The notes under the pieces are model-generated. The model was not told the origin of the DNA. It did not search any database and saw only the letters and a list, made by a program, of their open reading frames with translations. Shown here in pieces: positions 8,828 through 17,777 of a DNA stretch of 64,000 bases; the stretch's first letter is position 1; every line of letters starts with the position of its first letter. The position numbers and the translations under genes were made by a program. Source of the DNA: Sphingomonas sp. Leaf22 (GTDB taxonomy: Bacteria > Pseudomonadota > Alphaproteobacteria > Sphingomonadales > Sphingomonadaceae); assembly GCF_001421715.1 (NCBI RefSeq), contig NZ_LMKP01000045.1, positions 1-64,000 on the forward strand. Reading direction: 5' to 3'.

Positions 8828-9813
8828 GCCCTTGCCCCCGTCGCCAGTTCGCCCAGCACCGCCGCCAGCGTCCGTTCCGCCAGCACCGGTTTGAATCCAT
8901 TGTCGCGCAGCACCTGCGCATCGGCAAACTCGGCCGCCGCCGCCGCGCGGAACGCCACTTCGCCCGGCACCTGCCCTATCAGCGTCGCTTCCGCCGTTCG
9001 CGCGCGCCACGGCTTGTGCGCGACCCCGCCGAACGCGATGCGCAGTTCGGCGATCCGGTCGTCCTCGATCGTCAGCGCCGCCGCGACCGAGATCAGGGCA
9101 AAGGCATAGCTCGCCCGGTCGCGGACCTTGCGATAGGTCGAATTCGCCGCGACCCGGGCGGGCGGGACCTCGACCGCGACGATCAGCTCGCCGGGTGCCA
9201 GCACCGTGTCCAGATCGGGCCGGTCGCCGGGCAGCCGGTGGAACCGGTCGAACGCGATCGCGCGCATGCCATCGGGGCCGGCGACCTGCACCATCGCGTC
9301 GAGCGCGGCGAATGCCACGCACAGGTCGGACGGATGCGTCGCCACGCACGCCTCCGACGCGCCGAGCACCGCATGGATGCGATTGAACCCGCCCAGCGCA
9401 TCGCACCCCGATCCGACCACCCGCTTGTTACAGCGCGACCCGTCGGTGTCGTAGAAATAGGTGCAGCGCGTCCGTTGCAGCAGGTTGCCGCCGACCGTCG
9501 CCATGTTGCGGATCTGTGCCGATGCCCCCGCGAGGATCGCGCGGGACAGCACCGGATAGCGGCTGCGGACGGCGGGATGTTCGGCCAATGCAGTGTTGCG
9601 CACCGCCGCGCCGATGCGCAGCCCGCCGCCATCGGTCTCCTCGATTGTGTCCGACAGGCCGGTGACGTCGATCAGCCGGGTCGGCCGCGCCACCGTTTCG
9701 CGCATCAGGTCGACCAGATTGGTGCCGCCGCCCAGAAACGCGGTGCCCTCCCCCGCGGCCATCCGCAACGCCGTCGCCACATCGTCCGCGCGCGCATAGT
9801 CGAACGGGGTCAT
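8824..9813 (-). CDS. paoB: Aldehyde oxidoreductase FAD-binding subunit (PaoB type)
   Basis: A 329-residue medium subunit. FLGGGTNLVDLMRE and GASAQIRNMATVGGN are the two FAD pyrophosphate-binding loops of the CO dehydrogenase/xanthine oxidase medium subunits. The cysteines in RTRCTYFYDT, SRCNKR and GSGCDA match the extra 4Fe-4S insertion known in the PaoB/4-hydroxybenzoyl-CoA reductase branch. It passes electrons from the 2Fe-2S subunit and molybdenum centre to FAD. Start and stop overlap both neighbours by four bases (ATGA type), so expression is coupled. Confidence 0.9.
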   Translation of the reverse strand: MTPFDYARADDVATALRMAAGEGTAFLGGGTNLVDLMRETVARPTRLIDVTGLSDTIEETDGGGLRIGAAVRNTALAEHPAVRSRYPVLSRAILAGASAQIRNMATVGGNLLQRTRCTYFYDTDGSRCNKRVVGSGCDALGGFNRIHAVLGASEACVATHPSDLCVAFAALDAMVQVAGPDGMRAIAFDRFHRLPGDRPDLDTVLAPGELIVAVEVPPARVAANSTYRKVRDRASYAFALISVAAALTIEDDRIAELRIAFGGVAHKPWRARTAEATLIGQVPGEVAFRAAAAAEFADAQVLRDNGFKPVLAERTLAAVLGELATGARA

Positions 9814-10310
9814 GCCGCCGCCCCCATGCTGTGCCGGATCGCATCTATGATGCCGTTATGCGCGCCGCACCGGCACAGATTGCCGCTCATCCGTTCCTGC
9901 ACCTCTTCGCGGTTCAGCGTGACGGCGACGGTCAGGTCGACGGAGACGTTGCTCGGCACGCCGCGCTTCGCCTCGGCAATCATGCCCAGCGCCGAACAGA
10001 TCTGGCCGGGCGTGCAATACCCGCACTGGAACCCGTCATGCTCGATGAACGCCTGTTGCAGCGGGTGCAGCACATCGCCCTGCCCCACCCCCTCGATCGT
10101 CGTGATCGACCGGCCGTCATATTGCACCGCCAGCGCGAGGCACGACAGAATGCGCTCGCCATCGGCCAGCACGGTACACGCCCCGCACGCCCCCTGGTTG
10201 CAGCCCTTCTTGGTGCCGGTCAGGTGCAACGTCTCGCGCAGATGGTCGAGCAGCGAGGTGCGGGGATCGGCCGGCGGCGCGACCGCCACCCCGTTGATGA
10301 TGAGCGACAC
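9810..10310 (-). CDS. paoA: Aldehyde oxidoreductase 2Fe-2S subunit (PaoA type)
   Basis: A small subunit of 166 residues with two [2Fe-2S] clusters: the plant-ferredoxin type GCNQGACGACTV and the four-helix type CGYCTPGQI and NLCRCGAHNGI. The GTG at 10310 was chosen because GGAGAC lies a few bases upstream and the protein then begins SLIINGVAV, as in the family; a longer frame starts at 10352. With either start there is no twin-arginine signal, whereas the E. coli PaoA homologue has one, so this complex is probably cytoplasmic. First gene of the paoABC operon. Confidence 0.88.
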   Translation of the reverse strand: MSLIINGVAVAPPADPRTSLLDHLRETLHLTGTKKGCNQGACGACTVLADGERILSCLALAVQYDGRSITTIEGVGQGDVLHPLQQAFIEHDGFQCGYCTPGQICSALGMIAEAKRGVPSNVSVDLTVAVTLNREEVQERMSGNLCRCGAHNGIIDAIRHSMGAAA

Positions 10311-10495
10311 GCCTGTCTCCGTCGGAATGGCTGGATCGCGACAGGCTATCACAGTGCGAAACTTTGAAAAGCTGCCATTTTCGGTCGGCCCGGCACCGAC
10401 GCGCTACCCGATATGGCGTATTTCCGGTCTGCCGCTCTCCCGTCATCATCACGTCGGGCCGCCGCCCCCATGCCGGCGACCAGGGGAAAGCCACC

Positions 10496-11098
10496 ATGCC
10501 GGATGCCAGGCTGTTGCGTACCTTCACCCGCAAGCGGTTCGATCCCGCGCGGATGCGGATCGATCCCGCCCGCCTCGCGCAACTGCGCGACACGCGCGCG
10601 GCGCGGATCGCCGCGCTGCTCGGCACGCGGAAACTCTATAAACTCGACACGCCGTGGCTGACGCTGCGTCCCGATCAGCCGATCGTGCCGGGCAAGGGCT
10701 GGGTCGAATATGTCAGCCCCAGTTCGGTCGGCATGGGGCAGTTCGCCGATGGCAGCTATATGTATGCCGCCTTCGACCTGATCTTTCAGAAGGACATGCC
10801 CTCGTCCTATTCGGTCGAACGGCCGCAGGTGCTGATCCGGCTGGTCGACCCGCCAGCGGCGACGATGCTGATCGAGGTCGATCTCCACTGCTATGATTTT
10901 CCGCCGGGCGATCCCGAGTTCGAGGTGCAGGCGGCGAACAAGCAGGTGATGACGATTTCGGAGGGGCATCGCGAAACCATCCTGTTTGTGATGCGCGACT
11001 TCGCCTCGATCCAGTCGGCATGGGCCACCGGCGAGAAATTCTGGGACCGCGACGGCAACTGGGCCTTTTTCGAGGCGCGGATCACGCCGGTCGACTGA
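10496..11098 (+). CDS. Conserved hypothetical protein
   Basis: A 200-residue protein I do not recognise. The N-terminus is very basic (RTFTRKRFDPARMR), followed by a mixed alpha/beta region rich in aromatic residues; the middle reads YSVERPQVLIRLVDPP and the end SAWATGEKFWDRDGNWAFF. No signal peptide, membrane helix or catalytic motif is evident. The ATG at 10496 follows AGGGGAAAG, a good ribosome binding site. It is transcribed divergently from the paoABC operon and convergently to the DUF2306 gene. Codon use is like its neighbours, so I take it as a real gene. Confidence 0.75.
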   Translation: MPDARLLRTFTRKRFDPARMRIDPARLAQLRDTRAARIAALLGTRKLYKLDTPWLTLRPDQPIVPGKGWVEYVSPSSVGMGQFADGSYMYAAFDLIFQKDMPSSYSVERPQVLIRLVDPPAATMLIEVDLHCYDFPPGDPEFEVQAANKQVMTISEGHRETILFVMRDFASIQSAWATGEKFWDRDGNWAFFEARITPVD

Positions 11099-11105
11099 TC
11101 GCGCG

Positions 11106-11921
11106 TCACAGCGGCGTGCCGGTCACCCCGCTGACGAAACCCGGCCCCCAGAAGCGGGTGACGAACACCCAGGTCGCCAGCACGATGAACAGGCTGGCCG
11201 CAATGAGCGCCACGACCGCGCCGATCGCCAGCGCCGCGTGCGCCGGGCGACGTCGCGCACGGATGAACAGTTCGGCGACCAGCAGATTGGGCAGGTAGAA
11301 GGCGAACGCCATCACCGCGTCGAAAGGGCCGTGGAAATCGCTGACATGGCCCGCCTTGCCCATGGTCAGGAACCACAGGCCATATTCCATCCGGTACAGC
11401 CAGGATCCGATCACCAGCGCGAACAGGCGGATCGCCCATGCCCGGTGCGCCGCGATCCGTCCGCTCCACGCCCGCTGCCACGCCAGCACCGCCGCGCCGA
11501 CGACCAGCAGCCCGTACAGGCCGAAGCCGACATCCATCACGATCCCGCCGATCGTGCCGCGCGTGGCGATGAAGCCCAGCCCCCCTGCCCCGGTCACCGC
11601 CGCCGCGACGACATAGACGCGGCCCAGCCACCGATGCAGCGCCGGCCACGCCGCCCGCAGGCGTCCGATCAGCTGGATCGGGCCGAGCAGCAACAACACG
11701 CCGCCCGCGACGAAATGCGCGCCGATCGCCACCGTCCCGACCGGTCCCGCACGGTCGAAGAGCGCGGGCAGCGACGCGTTCCATTGTTCGGGATCGCCGC
11801 GCAGCGCCGCCCCGCCGAAGAACGCGACGATATACGCGCCGAACAGTGCCGCGCTGATCCATGTCACCACGACCAGCAGCGTCGCCGCCCATCGTACCGC
11901 GTATTGCCCCGTCGTCCCCAT
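11106..11921 (-). CDS. DUF2306 family membrane protein
   Basis: A 271-residue inner-membrane protein with about seven or eight hydrophobic helices. The segment LHRWLGRVYVVAAAVTG is the characteristic H-x-x-x-G-R-x-Y helix of DUF2306, and a second conserved RAWAIRLFALVIG helix follows. The function is not established; the histidines resemble those of b-type haem proteins, but that is only a suggestion. It converges with the unknown gene at 10496-11098 (7 bases between stops) and is divergent from the exonuclease gene. Confidence 0.8.
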   Translation of the reverse strand: MGTTGQYAVRWAATLLVVVTWISAALFGAYIVAFFGGAALRGDPEQWNASLPALFDRAGPVGTVAIGAHFVAGGVLLLLGPIQLIGRLRAAWPALHRWLGRVYVVAAAVTGAGGLGFIATRGTIGGIVMDVGFGLYGLLVVGAAVLAWQRAWSGRIAAHRAWAIRLFALVIGSWLYRMEYGLWFLTMGKAGHVSDFHGPFDAVMAFAFYLPNLLVAELFIRARRRPAHAALAIGAVVALIAASLFIVLATWVFVTRFWGPGFVSGVTGTPL

Positions 11922-11967
11922 CGCCGCACCCTTACGCTGGCCCGGATGGTCATGCTATGGCGACGCG

Positions 11968-12813
11968 GTGTTCGTACCTTCCGTTCCGCCCGTCGATTTC
12001 GTCGTCATCGATGTCGAAACCGCCTGTTCGCGCGTCAGCAGCATCTGCCAGATCGGCATCGTCGGCTTTCGGGACGGCATCGAGGTATTCGCCTATGAAA
12101 CGCTGCTCGATCCCTGCGACGAATTTTTCCCGTCGAACGTCCGCATCCACGGCATCACCAGCGACCATGTGTTCGGCAAGCCCAATTTCGCCGACATCCA
12201 TGCGACGGTCGGCACCTATCTGACCGGGCGGGTGACGGTCGCCCATTCGTCGTTCGACAAGAGCGCGCTGGCCGCCGCCTGTGCGCAGCACGGCCTGCCC
12301 CCGATCGAGACGCGCTGGCTCGACAGCGTCGGCGTCGCCCGCCGCGCATGGCCCGAATTGCCCAGCCACCGGCTGAACATCCTGACCAAATTCCTGAAAC
12401 TGCGCCACAAGCACCACGATGCGCTGAGCGACGCGCGGGCGGCGGGCATGGTCGTGGTGCGGGCCATGGCACATACCGGCCACGACCTCGCCTCCCTGTT
12501 CGCGCCCGCGCCCAAACGGGGTTCCGCGCCCAAGGCGGCCGGTGACGGCCCGTTGAAGGGGCAGCGTGTCGCCCTGATCGGAGCGACCCGCGACGGTCCG
12601 CTCGCCCATCGGCTCGCGGCCCTCGGCGCGCGGATCGCCGCCGGGGTCGGTACGACCACGACGCTGTTGGTGATCGGCAATGCCCAGACCTTTGGCCGGT
12701 TCGTCCACGCCCATGCCGATTATCGCCGCGCCGAGGAATTGAACCGGGCGGGGGCTGCGATCGAGATCGTCGAGGAGGATGTGCTGCTGGCGCGGTTGGC
12801 GGTCGTGGATTGA
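11968..12813 (+). CDS. DnaQ-like 3'-5' exonuclease with C-terminal BRCT-like domain
   Basis: A 281-residue protein. Residues 8-165 form a DEDDh exonuclease: FVVIDVETA (motif I, Asp and Glu), VAHSSFDKSAL (motif II) and KHHDALSDARAAG (motif III with His and Asp). Residues 195-275 read as a BRCT-like fold (LKGQRVALIG, then VGTTTTLLVIGN), similar to proteins annotated as DNA polymerase III epsilon-like exonucleases. It could trim 3' ends in repair. The start is a GTG at 11968; no ATG is in frame nearby and the ribosome binding site is weak. Confidence 0.82.
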   Translation: MFVPSVPPVDFVVIDVETACSRVSSICQIGIVGFRDGIEVFAYETLLDPCDEFFPSNVRIHGITSDHVFGKPNFADIHATVGTYLTGRVTVAHSSFDKSALAAACAQHGLPPIETRWLDSVGVARRAWPELPSHRLNILTKFLKLRHKHHDALSDARAAGMVVVRAMAHTGHDLASLFAPAPKRGSAPKAAGDGPLKGQRVALIGATRDGPLAHRLAALGARIAAGVGTTTTLLVIGNAQTFGRFVHAHADYRRAEELNRAGAAIEIVEEDVLLARLAVVD

Positions 12814-12817
12814 GCCT

Positions 12818-12925
12818 CTCCCCTCCCTGAAAGGGAGGGATCGGGGGTGGGTCGGCCCGTTGGCGGACGTGACCGTCCCTCGCAACCCGACCCACCCCCA
12901 GCCCCTCCCTTGTCAGGGAGGGGAG
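12818..12925. repeat. Palindromic intergenic repeat, family A copy 2
   Basis: Begins CTCCCCTCCCTGAAAGGGAG and ends CCCTCCCTTGTCAGGGAGGG, with inner arms GGGGGTGGGTCGG and CCGACCCACCCCC. Same architecture as the copies at 126-229 and 53287-53397. It starts five bases after the exonuclease stop and fills most of the gap before the GH2 gene. Confidence 0.88.
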
Positions 12926-13006
12926 TCATCTTGCCGACATTCTAACGGTGCCGATACCTCCGCCTAACCCCTTGTCCCCCATCCCCCCACCGGCAATGAT
13001 GCAGCG

Positions 13007-14881
13007 ATGATCGCCCGCCTTCCGCTCGCATTGCTCGGCGCGTTCGCGCTCCTGCTTCCCGCCCGTCCGGCGCTTGCCCAGACACCGCCGGTGCCGGTCG
13101 CGATGGTCGCGGGCGACCTGCGTCCGGCCACCGACCTGACCGGACAATGGCATTATTCGATCGATCCGTACCGCGCGGGCATGCGCGGTTTCCATGGCGA
13201 GGATGCGAACGTCACCGAACGCCGTTGGGCCGAAACCGACGTGCCCGCCGAACTGCGCCGCAACCAGCAGGCGCTGTTCGAATATGACATGGCCGCCGCG
13301 CCGATCGCGACGCTGCCCGGCGGATGGATGACCCATGCAGCGGAGATGCGCCATTATCAGGGGCTGTTATGGTACCAACGCCATTTCAGCGCACAGCCGA
13401 CTGCCGGCAAGCGCCGCTTCCTGCGGTTCGGTGCGGTCAATTACCGCGCGCGCGTATTCCTGAACGGCCAGTTCGTCGGCGAACATGAGGGCGGCTTCAC
13501 CCCCTTCGCGATCGAGGTCACCGACCGCGTCCGTAGCGGCGACAACCAGATCACCGTCGCGGTCGATTCGGCAGTCGATGCCAGCAGCGTGCCGCCGCCG
13601 GTCACCGATTGGGAGAATTATGGCGGCATCACCCGCGACATCCGCCTGATCGAAACGCCCGCGACCTTCGTCGACGATGCCTGGGTCCGGCTGACCCGCA
13701 CTGGCCGACTCGCGATCGACGTGAAGCTGAACGGCACCACCGCCGCCAACGCCCTGCTACGCCTGACCATTCCCGCGCTCGGGGTCACGCTGTCGAGCCG
13801 CACCGATGGCGAAGGTCGCTGGCATGGCGAGACCGCCGCGCCCAAGGCCCTGCGCCGCTGGTCGCCCGAGACGCCGCAACTCTATGACGTGAGCGTCGAG
13901 GCGGGCGAGGATCGCTGGCGCGACCGGATCGGTTTCCGCACCATCGAGCGGCGCGGGGCGCAGATTTTGCTCAACGGCCGTCCGGTTTTCCTGCGCGGGA
14001 TCAGCGTGCATGAGGAAGAGTTCGGCAACAATCCGGCACGGGCTATCACGCCGGCGGCGGCGCGCGCCTTGCTGGCCGAAGCCAAGGACGGGCTGCACGC
14101 CAATTTCGTCCGCCTCGCCCATTATCCGCATGGCGAGGTGACGACGCGCCTTGCCGACGAACTGGGGCTGCTCGTGTGGAGCGAGGTGCCGGTCTATTGG
14201 CTGATCGCGTGGGACGATCCGGCGACGCTCAAAACGGCCCGCGCGATGCTGGCCGACAATATCGTGCGCGACCGCAACCGCGCGTCGATCGCGATCTGGA
14301 GCATCGCCAACGAAACGCCCAACTCGCCCGCGCGCAACGCGTTTCTGGGCGCTTTAGCCGACGATGTCCGGCGGCTCGACGATACGCGGTTGCTGGGGGC
14401 GGCGTTGCTGACCGACCGGTCGACCAGCGACGGCCATCCGCTGATGACGATCAACGATCCGTTGGCGCAGCGGCTCGATGTGATGGGGGTCAACACCTAT
14501 AATGGCTGGTATTCGCCCGACCGTCTGGCCGATCTGCCCGCGATCGCGTGGCAGGTGCCGACCGACAAGCCGCTGATCCTGTCGGAGTTCGGCGCGGGGG
14601 CCAAGGCCGGTTTCCACGACGACCGCCCGGCCCCGCAGAAGTTCTCGGAAGAATATCAGCGCGACTATTACCGCGCGACGCTGGCGATGGCGGCACGGAT
14701 CCCGACGCTCACCGGCCTGTCGCCGTGGCTGCTCAAGGATTTCCGCTCGCCGCGCCGCCAGAACGGTTGGCAGCAGGGCTATAACCGCAAGGGGCTGGTG
14801 TCGGAAACCGGACAGCGCAAGCTGGCGTTCGACGTGCTGGCGGGATTTTATACGGAGCGGGCGGAGCAGGACGCGAAATAG
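13007..14881 (+). CDS. Secreted glycoside hydrolase family 2 enzyme
   Basis: A 624-residue protein with a Sec signal peptide (MIARLPLALLGAFALLLPA, cleavage after ALAQ). Residues 110-200 form a jelly-roll sugar-binding domain, about 215-310 an immunoglobulin-like domain (TPQLYDVSVE at its end), and about 320-600 the TIM barrel. The GH2 acid/base is the Glu of WSIANETPN and the likely nucleophile is the Glu of LILSEFGAGA. Beta-glucuronidase, galactosidase and mannosidase are all possible, and the specificity cannot be read from this. It stands alone between repeat A2 and katG. Family confident, substrate unknown. Confidence 0.88.
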   Translation: MIARLPLALLGAFALLLPARPALAQTPPVPVAMVAGDLRPATDLTGQWHYSIDPYRAGMRGFHGEDANVTERRWAETDVPAELRRNQQALFEYDMAAAPIATLPGGWMTHAAEMRHYQGLLWYQRHFSAQPTAGKRRFLRFGAVNYRARVFLNGQFVGEHEGGFTPFAIEVTDRVRSGDNQITVAVDSAVDASSVPPPVTDWENYGGITRDIRLIETPATFVDDAWVRLTRTGRLAIDVKLNGTTAANALLRLTIPALGVTLSSRTDGEGRWHGETAAPKALRRWSPETPQLYDVSVEAGEDRWRDRIGFRTIERRGAQILLNGRPVFLRGISVHEEEFGNNPARAITPAAARALLAEAKDGLHANFVRLAHYPHGEVTTRLADELGLLVWSEVPVYWLIAWDDPATLKTARAMLADNIVRDRNRASIAIWSIANETPNSPARNAFLGALADDVRRLDDTRLLGAALLTDRSTSDGHPLMTINDPLAQRLDVMGVNTYNGWYSPDRLADLPAIAWQVPTDKPLILSEFGAGAKAGFHDDRPAPQKFSEEYQRDYYRATLAMAARIPTLTGLSPWLLKDFRSPRRQNGWQQGYNRKGLVSETGQRKLAFDVLAGFYTERAEQDAK

Positions 14882-14885
14882 GCGC

Positions 14886-14906
14886 GATCGATCGGTAAAA
14901 TCGATC
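14886..14906. promoter_or_regulatory. Interrupted palindrome upstream of katG
   Basis: GATCGAT (14886-14892) and ATCGATC (14900-14906) form a seven-base inverted repeat with a seven-base spacer, 82 bases before katG and immediately after the GH2 stop. It might be a regulator site for katG or a weak stem ending the GH2 transcript. No known consensus was matched. Confidence 0.25.
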
Positions 14907-14987
14907 AATGGCAGTGGTTCAAGTCGTTAGCCTTACCCGATCCGCTGGTTCATCCTGCCGCCATATACAGTCGAGAGGAATGTACCG

Positions 14988-17207
14988 ATGGACGCCATAC
15001 CCGAAGGCAGCCCGATCAACGATCCCAAGAAGCAGCCCGCGGCGATGCGCCGCCTGCTGGGACATACCGCCCGCGACTGGTGGCCCGAAGCACTGTCGAT
15101 CGACATCCTGCATCAAAAGGGTGTCAGCGGGAACCCGATGGGCAACGACTTCGACTACCGCAAGGAATTCGAGGCCATCGACTATGCTGCGTTGAAGGCC
15201 GACCTGACCGCGCTGATGACCGACAGCCAGCCATGGTGGCCGGCCGATTACGGCCATTACGGCCCTTTCTTCATCCGCATGGCGTGGCATTCGGCCGGCA
15301 CCTATCGCACCGGCGACGGGCGCGGCGGGTCGTCGGCGGGGCAGCAGCGGTTCGCCCCGCTCAATTCATGGCCGGACAACGGCAATCTCGACAAGGCGCG
15401 CCGCCTGTTGTGGCCGATCAAGCAGAAATACGGTCGCCAGCTGAGCTGGGCGGACCTGTTCATTCTGGCGGGTAACGTCGCGATCGAATCGATGGGCGGC
15501 CCGACCTTCGGCTTCGGCGGCGGACGCGAGGATGTGTTCGAGCCGGAAAAGGACGTGTATTGGGGCACCGAGGAGGAATGGCTCGGCCAGACCCGCATCG
15601 ATGAGGAAGCCGGCCTCGCGCTCGAAAGCCCGCTGGCCGCGATCCAGCACGGCCTGATCTATGTCAATCCGGAGGGTCCGGGCGGCTGCCCGATGCCCAA
15701 GGGATCGGCACGCGACATGCGCGAGACCTTCGCCCGCATGGGCATGAACGACGAGGAAACCGTCGCGCTGACCGCCGGCGGCCATACCTTCGGCAAGGCG
15801 CATGGCGCGGGCGATCCCAAGCATGTCGGCAAGGAGCCGGAGGGTGCCGATATCGCCGCACAGGGTCTGGGCTGGGCATCGACGCATGAGACCGGTCTGG
15901 GCGATCACACGATCACCTCGGGCTTAGAAGGGGCATGGACGCCGACGCCGACGAAATGGGACATGACCTATTTCGACATGCTGTTCGATCACGAGTACGA
16001 ACTGACCAAGAGCCCGGCGGGCGCGCACCAGTGGCAGCCGGTCGGCAATCCCGAGGATACGCTGGCCCCGGCTGCGCATACCCCGGACAAGAAGGTGCCG
16101 ACGATGATGTCGACCGCCGATATGGCGTTGAAGGTCGACCCGGCATATAACGCGATCTGTCAGAAATTCCGTGCCAATCCTGATTATTTCGCCGATGTCT
16201 GGGCGCGGGCATGGTTCAAGCTGACCCACCGCGACATGGGTCCGAACGTCCGCCTGATCGGGCCGGAAGTACCCACGGAAGACCTGATCTGGCAGGACCC
16301 GGTCCCGAAGCTGACCGGCGAGCCGCTGAACGAAGGCGACGTTGCGACGCTGAAGCAGGCCATCGCCGGATCGGGCCTGTCGATCGCCGAACTGGTGACG
16401 ACGGCCTGGGCATCGGCCTCGACGTATCGCGGGTCGGACAAGCGCGGCGGGGCCAATGGTGCGCGCATCCGCCTCGCCCCGCAAAAGGACTGGGAGGTCA
16501 ACGAGCCGGAACAGCTGGCCAAGGTGCTGGGTGTCTATGACGGCATCAAGGGCGATTTCGACGGCAAGGGCGGCACGACCGTGTCGATCGCCGACCTGAT
16601 CGTGCTGGGCGGTGTCGTCGGTGTCGAACAGGCGATCGCGCCGACCGGGCACCATGTCGCCGTTCCCTTCACGCCGGGCCGGACCGACGCGACGCAGGAC
16701 TGGACCGACGTCGAGAGCTTCGACGTGCTCGAACCGAAGGCCGATGCGTTCCGCAACTATCTGCAGGTGCAGTTCAACGTTCCGACCGAGGAACTGATGG
16801 TCGATCGGGCGCAGCTGCTGGGGCTGTCGGCACCCGAAATGGCGGTGCTGGTCGGCGGGCTGCGCGTACTGGGGGCGAACCACGGCAAGGCTAAGGAGCA
16901 CGGCGTGTTCACCACGCGTCCGGGCCAGCTGACCAACGACTTCTTCGTCAACCTGCTCGACATGGGCACGGCGTGGAAGCAGGTCAGCGACGACAGCGAT
17001 CAGGAGTTTGTCGGCACCGATCGCCACACCAAGGAGCAGAAGTGGACCGCGTCGCGCACCGATCTGGTCTATGGTTCGAACTCGCAGTTGCGGGCGATCG
17101 CCGAAGTCTATGCGTGCGACGATGCCGGCGAGAAGTTCGTGCAGGACTTCGTGGCGGCATGGACCAAGGTGATGATGGCCGACCGTTTCGACCTCGGTCG
17201 CGCATAG
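14988..17207 (+). CDS. katG: Catalase-peroxidase KatG
   Basis: A 739-residue bifunctional haem enzyme that removes hydrogen peroxide. The active-site triad is RMAWHS (Arg97, Trp100, His101), and the Met-Tyr-Trp adduct residues are expected from Trp100 and the Tyr of GLIYVNPEGP. The proximal haem region reads TAGGHTFGKAHG. The second, haem-free half is present, with its usual motifs (ASTYRGSDKRGGANGARIRL), so length and architecture are normal. AGAGGA precedes the ATG. A strong terminator follows directly. Confidence 0.97.
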   Translation: MDAIPEGSPINDPKKQPAAMRRLLGHTARDWWPEALSIDILHQKGVSGNPMGNDFDYRKEFEAIDYAALKADLTALMTDSQPWWPADYGHYGPFFIRMAWHSAGTYRTGDGRGGSSAGQQRFAPLNSWPDNGNLDKARRLLWPIKQKYGRQLSWADLFILAGNVAIESMGGPTFGFGGGREDVFEPEKDVYWGTEEEWLGQTRIDEEAGLALESPLAAIQHGLIYVNPEGPGGCPMPKGSARDMRETFARMGMNDEETVALTAGGHTFGKAHGAGDPKHVGKEPEGADIAAQGLGWASTHETGLGDHTITSGLEGAWTPTPTKWDMTYFDMLFDHEYELTKSPAGAHQWQPVGNPEDTLAPAAHTPDKKVPTMMSTADMALKVDPAYNAICQKFRANPDYFADVWARAWFKLTHRDMGPNVRLIGPEVPTEDLIWQDPVPKLTGEPLNEGDVATLKQAIAGSGLSIAELVTTAWASASTYRGSDKRGGANGARIRLAPQKDWEVNEPEQLAKVLGVYDGIKGDFDGKGGTTVSIADLIVLGGVVGVEQAIAPTGHHVAVPFTPGRTDATQDWTDVESFDVLEPKADAFRNYLQVQFNVPTEELMVDRAQLLGLSAPEMAVLVGGLRVLGANHGKAKEHGVFTTRPGQLTNDFFVNLLDMGTAWKQVSDDSDQEFVGTDRHTKEQKWTASRTDLVYGSNSQLRAIAEVYACDDAGEKFVQDFVAAWTKVMMADRFDLGRA

Positions 17208-17218
17208 GCCTTGGGATC

Positions 17219-17253
17219 GGCGGGGAGCAGGCAACTGCTCCCCGCCTTTTTTT
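17219..17253 (+). terminator. Rho-independent terminator of katG
   Basis: A perfect 12-bp stem, GGCGGGGAGCAG (17219-17230) and CTGCTCCCCGCC (17235-17246), with a GCAA loop, followed by seven T residues. It lies 12 bases after the katG stop. This is the clearest intrinsic terminator in the window. Confidence 0.95.
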
Positions 17254-17259
17254 GGCCGG

Positions 17260-17589
17260 TTACGACGGAACCGCTATGCGCCGCCCACGCTTGATCTGCC
17301 GCACCGCGGCCAGTTGCCCGGTCAGGATCGCAATCGCATCCGCCTCCGGCACGCTCAACTTCTCCATCGGCACATGCTTAAGCAGAGCTTCCAGCACGTC
17401 GCCGATCCGGCCGATCTGTCGGCCATAGCTTCCGACCTCGTCCAATATCTGCTGTTCGACTTCGGGCGCGGGCGTGCTGCCCAGCTGAATGTTGACGAAC
17501 CCGATCTGGGCACCCTGCTGATAGAAGCGCCACGGGTTGATCGCCTGGATCAACTGCTCCGGTGCTATCGCATAGGTCATCGTTTTCAT
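17260..17589 (-). CDS. Hypothetical protein
   Basis: A 109-residue protein of unknown function. It starts MKTMTYAIAPEQLIQAINPW at 17589, with GGAG seven bases upstream, and ends with a basic tail. The middle (EVEQQILDEVGSYGRQIGRIGDVLEALLKHV) is helical and could be a coiled coil. No signal peptide or membrane segment. It converges with katG and is divergent from parA, with about 190 bases between the two starts. It may be a plasmid-maintenance accessory, but position is the only reason to think so. Confidence 0.6.
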   Translation of the reverse strand: MKTMTYAIAPEQLIQAINPWRFYQQGAQIGFVNIQLGSTPAPEVEQQILDEVGSYGRQIGRIGDVLEALLKHVPMEKLSVPEADAIAILTGQLAAVRQIKRGRRIAVPS

Positions 17590-17777
17590 CGTGTATCTCC
17601 GCTTCCGGGGGGTCGGTACAGATACGCGTGCCCGGTTGTTCATCGCCGGCCTTGCCCGGTCAAGATCGATCGGCGCGAAAACGACCACTGAACTTTCCAC
17701 TGATTACGCTTGCCGGATTGAAGCATGCGATGGCATATAGCTGCCGACAAGCTTCAAACTGCGGATCGGACCCAAAC

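Noticed and set aside
7133..9109. A 658-residue plus-strand frame opposite paoC
   Set aside because: Shadow of the molybdenum subunit, whose motifs and operon overlaps are unambiguous.
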